Below, piece after piece: positions 63,989 through 64,000 of a stretch of 64,000 bases of DNA. The DNA is taken from assembly GCF_007860015.1 (NCBI RefSeq), contig NZ_SJPS01000002.1:186898-250897 (forward strand), written 5' to 3'. The notes under the pieces are model-generated. The model was not told the DNA's origin. It saw only the letters and a program-made list of their open reading frames with translations, and ran no database searches. Each line of letters opens with the position of its first letter. Position 1 is the stretch's first letter. The DNA comes from Bythopirellula polymerisocia (GTDB lineage: Bacteria; Planctomycetota; Planctomycetia; Pirellulales; Lacipirellulaceae). The position numbers were made by a program, and so were the translations under genes.

Positions 63989-64000
63989 GATAGTTCGTTC

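Overview
The window looks like a chromosomal segment of a planctomycete, most likely of the Pirellulales type. The case rests on several features typical of that group: surface proteins ending in PEP-CTERM anchors, some with dockerin-like calcium repeats; tandem Gfo/Idh/MocA oxidoreductases; a prepilin-like protein of DUF1559 style; zinc-ribbon plus GYF_2 membrane proteins; and intergenic spaces filled with short palindromic or dispersed repeats. No rRNA, tRNA, CRISPR array, prophage or complete insertion sequence was seen.

Layout. 1-5.2 kb: the 5' part of a HIT-family gene facing scpA, an RNase Z-like hydrolase, a membrane protein and metG. 5.7-9 kb: an exported thioredoxin-trypsin fusion, a small anchored protein and mutY. 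9-12 kb: a ferrous iron uptake operon (two feoA, feoB and a small Cys-rich protein). 12-15.1 kb: three-gene proton-translocating transhydrogenase (pntAa, pntAb, pntB). 15.3-24.5 kb: a zinc-ribbon membrane protein, two Gfo/Idh/MocA oxidoreductases, a prepilin-like protein, an atypical Nramp-family transporter, a secreted zinc phospholipase C/S1-P1-type enzyme and a TlpA-like thioredoxin. 24.7-29.1 kb: LOG-family, beta-CASP and UbiD-family genes. 29.1-33.3 kb: a decayed iron-sulfur gene, repeats and three PEP-CTERM surface proteins. 34.5-41.5 kb: the translation cluster thrS-infC-rpmI-rplT-pheS-pheT. Its infC starts at ATC, and a four-helix-bundle (23S IVP-like) gene lies between pheS and pheT. 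41.5-46.2 kb: a DUF2442/DUF4160 pair, an acyl-CoA synthetase and a long coiled-coil protein. 46.2-51.5 kb: five same-strand genes (ABC ATPase, FtsX-like permease, exported CPFC protein and two DUF3299-type proteins), probably a metal-handling ABC system. 51.5-54.2 kb: a repeat-rich, gene-poor stretch with one orphan terminator and one gene relic. 54.2-64 kb: katG, a GH32/43-like protein, a VOC protein, a membrane P-loop ATPase, a lipoprotein, a cysteine-rich secreted protein and a GYF_2 protein.

Working together: Feo, Nramp-like and DUF3299-ABC genes point to attention to metal supply. The thioredoxin-type proteins and KatG deal with envelope redox and peroxide. The thrS-to-pheT block is a conserved translation operon carrying an inserted gene. 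The most notable unexplained items are the DUF3299 ABC operon, the four-helix-bundle insertion in pheST, a composite dispersed repeat (GTTAGCCGCGACGCG core, two of three copies with an attached heptamer array), the cohesin-like/dockerin-like PEP-CTERM cluster, a MutY with Glu at the catalytic Asp position, and an Nramp homologue without the DPGN metal motif. All functions are inferred from reading motifs; no searches were run.
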